Source: UBA6078 sp964468685 (lineage in GTDB: Bacteria; Desulfobacterota; Syntrophia; Syntrophales; UBA2210). From it: DNA of 14,301 nt. The translations under genes were made by a program, and so were the position numbers. The notes beneath the pieces are model-generated. The model was not told where the DNA came from. It searched no databases and worked only from the letters and a program-made list of their open reading frames with translations. Location of the stretch: contig CAYXUH010000041.1 of NCBI GenBank assembly GCA_964468685.1, positions 1 through 14,301 of the forward strand, written 5' to 3'. Positions 12,839-14,301 of this stretch are shown piece by piece (within the stretch, counting starts at the first letter, position 1; every line of letters begins with the position of its first letter).

Positions 12839-14301
12839 GATTTTTCTCCATTGCTGTGAGTTATTTCAAAGTCCGAGGCGGCAAGTCTGATGGCCTGCAT
12901 CATCCCCTCGCCCTTGTTGATGGTCTCCTGATACTCCGCGTCGGGGTCGGAGTCCGCGACGATCCCCGCGCCGACCTGGACGAAAATACGGTCATCCTTG
13001 ACGGTTATGGTCCTGATGGTGATGCACAGATCCATGTTACCCGTATAGCTGAAGTAACCGACGGCACCGCCGTACGGGCCCCGCCGTGTCCGCTCCAGCT
13101 CGTCGATAATCTCCATGGCCCGGATCTTGGGCGCCCCCGAGAGGGTGCCCGCGGGGAAGGTGGCCTTCAGAACATCGAAGCAGTCCTTACCCCGGGCCAG
13201 GTGGGCCTGTATGTTGGAGACAAGGTGCATGACGTGGGAATACCGCTCCACCGTCATTAGCTGATTGACCTGGACGCTGCCGGTCTGCGCGATCCTCCCC
13301 AGATCGTTTCTCCCGAGGTCGACGAGCATCACATGCTCCGCCCGCTCCTTCGGGTCCTGAAGAAGTTCGTCGGCAAGCGCCCGGTCTTCCTGCTCGGTCT
13401 TCCCCCTCTTCTTCGTCCCGGCAATGGGCCTGAGCTCCACGACCCCCTCTTCGAGACGGACCATCACCTCCGGCGAGGACCCGATCAGGGTCAGATCGTC
13501 GGCCCTCAGGTAGAAGAGGTAGGGCGATGGGTTGATATACCGGAGCGCCCGGTAGAGATCCACGGGGTCCCGGTTGCTGGCCATCTCGAAGCGCTGCGAG
13601 AGGACGACCTGTATGATGTCCCCCGCGACGATATAGTCCTTGGCCCTCCTCACCATGGACTTATACTCTTCCGGCGTCATATTGGACCGGAGGGAAGCGC
13701 TGCCCGCCGTCTTCGGAGGGGTATCTTCTCCCTCAAGGGGGGCCCGGATCATAGCGGCCGTCTCTTCGATCTTTTTCAGGCTCTCTTCGTACAGGGCGTT
13801 CAGGTCTTCCCTACCCTCGGTAAAGGCGCAGGCAACGATCTTGATCGTGTGCCGGATATTGTCGAAGATGATCAGTGTGTCGGTGACCAGAAAGACGGCG
13901 TCATCGGTGTGCAGATCATCCGCGGCGGAGGCGGGGAGCCTTTCAAAATAGCGGATCATGTCGTAACCGAGAAATCCCACGGCGCCGCCATAAAAACGCG
14001 GGAGACCCTCCACGTGAACGGGGCGATAGCGCGCCATCAACTCTCTCAGAAACCGCAGGGGGTCACCGCCATGCTCATGCCTCTCTGTCTTTCCCCCTTC
14101 CTGGATCAGGACCGCTGTCCCCGTGACCCTGAAGATCACGCGGGGATCGGCCCCGAGAAAGGTGTAACGACCCCACTTTTCGCCCCCTTCCACGCTCTCC
14201 AGGAGAAAGGCGTGCGTTTTGGAGCGCAGTTTCATGAGGACCGAGACGGGGGTCTCCGTGTCGGCCAGGATCTCCCGGTAGACGGGGATCAGGTTTCCCT
14301 C
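12835..14301 (-). CDS. trpE: Anthranilate synthase component I (N-terminus outside window)
   Basis: TrpE converts chorismate and ammonia to anthranilate with release of pyruvate. The 488 visible residues begin EGNLIPVYREILADTETP, so only a short N-terminal piece is missing. An apparent ATG at 14235 is internal. AFLLESVEGG (31-40) contains LLES, the element that binds tryptophan for feedback inhibition in characterised TrpE proteins. The chorismate-binding half shows SPEVMVR (276-282), PIAGT (292-296), HVMLVDLGRNDLG (323-335), GTLSGAPKIRAMEI (385-398), GPYGGAVGYFS (408-418) and GAGIVADSDP (444-453). These point to TrpE rather than PabB, as does the trpG-trpD context. The stop overlaps the trpG start by four bases. 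The operon promoter and any leader peptide lie beyond the window, so regulation at the transcript level cannot be judged. Confidence 0.96.
   Translation of the reverse strand, partial: EGNLIPVYREILADTETPVSVLMKLRSKTHAFLLESVEGGEKWGRYTFLGADPRVIFRVTGTAVLIQEGGKTERHEHGGDPLRFLRELMARYRPVHVEGLPRFYGGAVGFLGYDMIRYFERLPASAADDLHTDDAVFLVTDTLIIFDNIRHTIKIVACAFTEGREDLNALYEESLKKIEETAAMIRAPLEGEDTPPKTAGSASLRSNMTPEEYKSMVRRAKDYIVAGDIIQVVLSQRFEMASNRDPVDLYRALRYINPSPYLFYLRADDLTLIGSSPEVMVRLEEGVVELRPIAGTKKRGKTEQEDRALADELLQDPKERAEHVMLVDLGRNDLGRIAQTGSVQVNQLMTVERYSHVMHLVSNIQAHLARGKDCFDVLKATFPAGTLSGAPKIRAMEIIDELERTRRGPYGGAVGYFSYTGNMDLCITIRTITVKDDRIFVQVGAGIVADSDPDAEYQETINKGEGMMQAIRLAASDFEITHSNGEKS

Noticed and set aside
12835..14301. 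Tryptophan leader peptide or T-box/TRAP attenuator for the operon
   Set aside because: The 5' end of trpE and its upstream region are outside the window, so no leader can be examined.
1..14301. CRISPR array, tRNA or rRNA genes, integrase or complete insertion sequence
   Set aside because: No regularly spaced direct repeats, no cloverleaf or rRNA-like sequence, and no transposase or integrase frame were seen anywhere in the window.

Overview
This window carries a complete, tightly packed tryptophan operon on the minus strand. Downstream of it are a tyrosine-pathway gene, a stretch of accessory genes, and a convergent pair made of an ABC-F ATPase and a phosphate transporter. The organism is a Gram-negative-type bacterium. 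The separate, unfused trpE-G-D-C-F-B-A genes, the Uup protein and the style of the dispersed palindromic repeats fit best with a deltaproteobacterium (Desulfobacterota, possibly Syntrophales-like). That placement is an inference from general resemblance and was not tested.

Layout on the plus strand: 3-152 is the 3' end of an unrecognised gene. 153-490 is a non-coding region with a two-hairpin REP-like repeat, a 17-base dyad and a candidate promoter. It leads into a Na+/phosphate cotransporter with a PhoU-like tail (491-2098).

Layout on the minus strand, listed by rising coordinate so that transcription runs from the bottom of the list upward: uup-type ABC-F ATPase (2146-4041); a small SLOG-like Rossmann protein (4130-4678); 567 bases with no credible gene; a DUF1353-like protein (5246-5674); a degraded reading frame (5704-5886); a stand-alone AAA/ABC-type ATPase (5891-6595); prephenate dehydrogenase tyrA (6680-7444); a roughly 100-base terminal-inverted-repeat element (7489-7590); then trpA, trpB, trpF, trpC, trpD, a second palindromic element (12122-12267), trpG and the 3' part of trpE, which runs off the right edge.

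The trp genes encode every step from chorismate to tryptophan. TrpE/TrpG make anthranilate, TrpD adds phosphoribosyl, TrpF isomerises, TrpC closes the indole ring, and TrpA/TrpB release indole and condense it with serine. TyrA draws on the same chorismate pool towards tyrosine. Most trp junctions overlap or nearly touch (ATGA, TGATG, GTGA), which suggests translational coupling. The exception is trpG-trpD, where a palindromic element has been inserted and now encodes the last residues of TrpG. By eye the trp genes are strongly GC-rich, while 4.7-6.7 kb is clearly AT-richer and loosely packed, as expected of an accessory segment.

I see no convincing new multi-gene system. The most informative oddities are the small palindromic elements and their effects on trpG and on the trp-tyrA junction. 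The orphan SLOG-like, DUF1353 and ATPase genes are worth a neighbourhood comparison, but their spacing argues against a single operon.
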